The position numbers and the translations under genes are program-made. The notes under the pieces are model-generated. The model saw nothing but the letters and a program-made list of their open reading frames with translations. It did not search any database and had not been told where the DNA came from. Below, piece after piece: positions 61,856-64,000 of a DNA stretch of 64,000 nt (within the stretch, counting starts at the first letter, position 1; each line of letters starts with the position of its first letter). The DNA is from Heliocidaris tuberculata. Its lineage: Eukaryota > Echinodermata > Echinoidea > Camarodonta > Echinometridae. The stretch covers positions 33,592,336 to 33,656,335 of the forward strand of contig CM046849.1 in NCBI GenBank assembly GCA_025618425.1, read 5' to 3'.

Positions 61856-62589
61856 AAACAAGATGAATGCAACTGCATCTCCTATATGCCTCTGCCTAAA
61901 TTCAGTTGATGGCTCAAATTATTCTTTAAAGCTCATTTACAGTATTGGGAGCAAAAAGGAAATTGAAAAGAAACATGTTAAATATAGTCTCATTTTGTTC
62001 TCCTTGTATCAAAAGATGTCTGTAAGAGATCATTTGGTATTCCATCTACGATTTCTGGTGAATTTCAGTGTAAATATCTGTCAGGAATGCTTGATCACTG
62101 CCATTATGCAAGGACCCTTCCACCCCGACGGCTCCCAGCACAGCAATCTTGGGGCTTCGCATAGAGACAGCGTGCGTGCACTGTGTGTAGCTACTCATCA
62201 TTGGTTTTACACGTGTGTGTATAGTGTATAGCACATGCTGCCTTTGTTGGGATTTTACGTGCCTGTCCCGGCACATAAATTAGTTTTTGCCTCTTATTTG
62301 TTTAATAATAAACTTTAGTAGGCAAAATCTTCAGTGTCTTAGTATTGCTAGTATCTTGCTATTTATCAACAAAAATTGAAGAAATCTGACGAACATTTTT
62401 TGAGGGCTTACCAAAACTTTACATGACCTTTAAAGATTGTGATAACCAGAATAAAAAGCCTACAATTGCATGTTAATGAACCTCTTTGCCATTTGACCTT
62501 ACACCTTATAACCCCAAAGTCTGATCACTTTATCTCCTCCTTATCATGAATACAAAGTAGTTGAGCTATGGTAATAACAAAGCTAAAAC

Positions 62590-63425
62590 AACATTAATTT
62601 CACATATAATGAACTCTAGGACCCGTCACCTTTGACCTCCGTGAACAAAAATCTAATCAGTTCGTCTCAATATGGTGATGCATACTAGTTCCAAGTTTGA
62701 AGTTAATGGCTCAAATTGTTCAAGAGAGTGTTAACGAGGCAAACCTGAAACTTCATGGTAAATGACCTCCATGACCTTTGACCTACCTTTGCCAAAATCT
62801 AATCAGATCATCTTCCTACAGTGATTCATACTAGTACCAAGTTTGAAGTTAACGGATCAAATAGTTCTTGAGATATAGTGTTAACAAGGATAAAACCTGC
62901 AATTTCAGAATTGACCTCTATGACCTTTGACCTATATTTGCCAAAATCTAATCAGATCGTCTTCATATAGTGATACATAGAAGTACCAAGTTGAAGTTAA
63001 AGGATCAAATAGTTATTGAGATATCGCATTAACAAGGATAAAACCTGCAATTTCAGAATTAACATCTATGACCTTTGACCTACGTACCCCAAAATTGACT
63101 CAGATCATTTACCCATGGTGATACATACTATCACTAAGTTTGAAGTTCATACCTCAAATGGTTTTTGAGTTATCGCGAGAACGAGGCTAACACCTGAAAT
63201 TTCAGAAATTGACCTCTGTGACCTTCAACCTTTGACCTACGTACCCCAAAATCTAATCAGATCATCTTCCTAAACATAATGCCATGTACATACTAGCACC
63301 AAGTTTGAAGTTCATACCTGAGGTTCTTGAGTTATCTTGAGAACGAGAAAGTGGGACGGACGGACAGACGGACAACTCAAAAACATAATGCCTCCGGCAC
63401 CACCTTCGGTGGGCGGAGGCATAAC
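62590..63425. repeat. Dispersed repeat with internal tandem units and terminal hairpin
   Basis: Several diverged units of roughly 120-150 bp each contain TGACCTTTGACCTAC, CCAAAATCTAATCAGATC, CTAGTACCAAGTTTGAAGTT and AACCTGNAATTTCAGAA. The array ends with GGGACGGACGGACAGACGG and a hairpin at 63388-63422 (ATGCCTCCG paired with CGGAGGCAT, loop around CTTCGG). I recall similar ACGGACGG plus hairpin ends as common in marine invertebrate genomes, but no family name is assigned. Confidence 0.8.
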
Positions 63426-63429
63426 AAAA

Positions 63430-64000
63430 GATGATCCAGATATCACAAATAAGGCCCCTTATAAACTTAATGGACATGTATTGTTTCATTTTCTAAGTTG
63501 TATTCTTAGATATTGACAGCATGTTTTTTGTGAAAAGTGGGTATCACAAAATTAGACTTGATTTTCCTGAAGCATGCTAATTAGTTCCTTTCTTTATCAA
63601 CTTTTGTGATAAATTTGCCACGGCAAAATACATTACAAAACTTTAATTAGCACACAGTCATGACTGTATTTCACAATTTCACACAAACAAAAAAGAAATA
63701 AAAGAGAAAAGAGATTCTCTTTCACATTCAAAATTAATATATATTTCAAGTTTTTTAATTTTACAAAATATGACAGTTTATAAAATATTAAAGCATTTCA
63801 AACCCCTTATGAAAGGTAATTATAACTTCTCCATTATGCATTGGATACTTTTCTTAAGAAAAATTAAATGTAGAATCAAATCATTTGAGAAATAACTCAA
63901 CTTTGTTTCATATGGCATTCCATGTACATTGATTTATACCTATGATTTATACACATTTTAATGAATGAACTTAACATTATGCTATTGCCAGTTCGGTTGT
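63430..64000. other. AT-rich flank
   Basis: No coding, RNA or repeat feature was recognised. Confidence 0.5.

Overview
The window is eukaryotic: AT-rich, intron-rich DNA with GT-AG introns and very many microsatellites, minisatellites and small inverted-repeat transposons. The protein sequences and the frequent ACATGTA and TAGGCCTA words suggest an invertebrate deuterostome, most likely a sea urchin or another echinoderm. That assignment is inference. No prokaryotic operon, CRISPR array or viral gene was seen.

Three protein-coding genes are supported, all on the + strand. (1) Positions 3078-14354 hold the 3' part of an Epac gene (cAMP-activated Rap guanine-nucleotide exchange factor, RAPGEF3/4 family). 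It has 15 exons encoding 679 residues: the second cyclic-nucleotide-binding domain, REM, the Ras-association-like region and the CDC25 catalytic domain. The N-terminal exons lie to the left of the window. One intron (5530-6213) is a clear U12-type AT-AC intron. (2) Positions 37276-38547 hold an intronless beta-1,3-galactosyltransferase-like (GT31) coding region, a type II Golgi membrane protein of 423 residues. (3) Positions 47180-60884 hold a gene I assembled from five phase-compatible exons, two of them very short. It encodes a 972-residue coiled-coil protein of unrecognised family with a basic, Pro/Ser-rich tail.

The rest is repeat-rich. Epac introns contain a tRNA-derived SINE, a TTAACCC-type MITE and a 600-bp inverted-repeat MITE. 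Region 14.4-37 kb is the Epac 3' flank plus intergenic DNA. It holds two copies of one inverted-repeat element, one of them carrying a nested hAT-type MITE, a second hAT-type MITE with a perfect 8-bp target duplication, clusters of short palindromic motifs, and a 1.74-kb Tc1/mariner-type element ending about 80 bp before the galactosyltransferase exon. Region 38.5-47 kb holds simple repeats, a GA-rich minisatellite and a probable 1.1-kb terminal-inverted-repeat element. The 7.6-kb second intron of gene 3 carries a head-to-head inverted minisatellite (50.3-50.7 kb) and an array of about 44 copies of a 71-bp unit (51.7-54.8 kb) with higher-order structure. The right end holds a small MITE and a dispersed repeat ending in a strong hairpin.

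The three genes have no obvious functional link: cAMP/Rap signalling, Golgi glycosylation and a possible structural protein. No new multi-gene system is evident. The most unusual signals are the U12 intron with its duplicated branch-site segment, the two intronic tandem arrays of gene 3, and several clusters of repeated short motifs.
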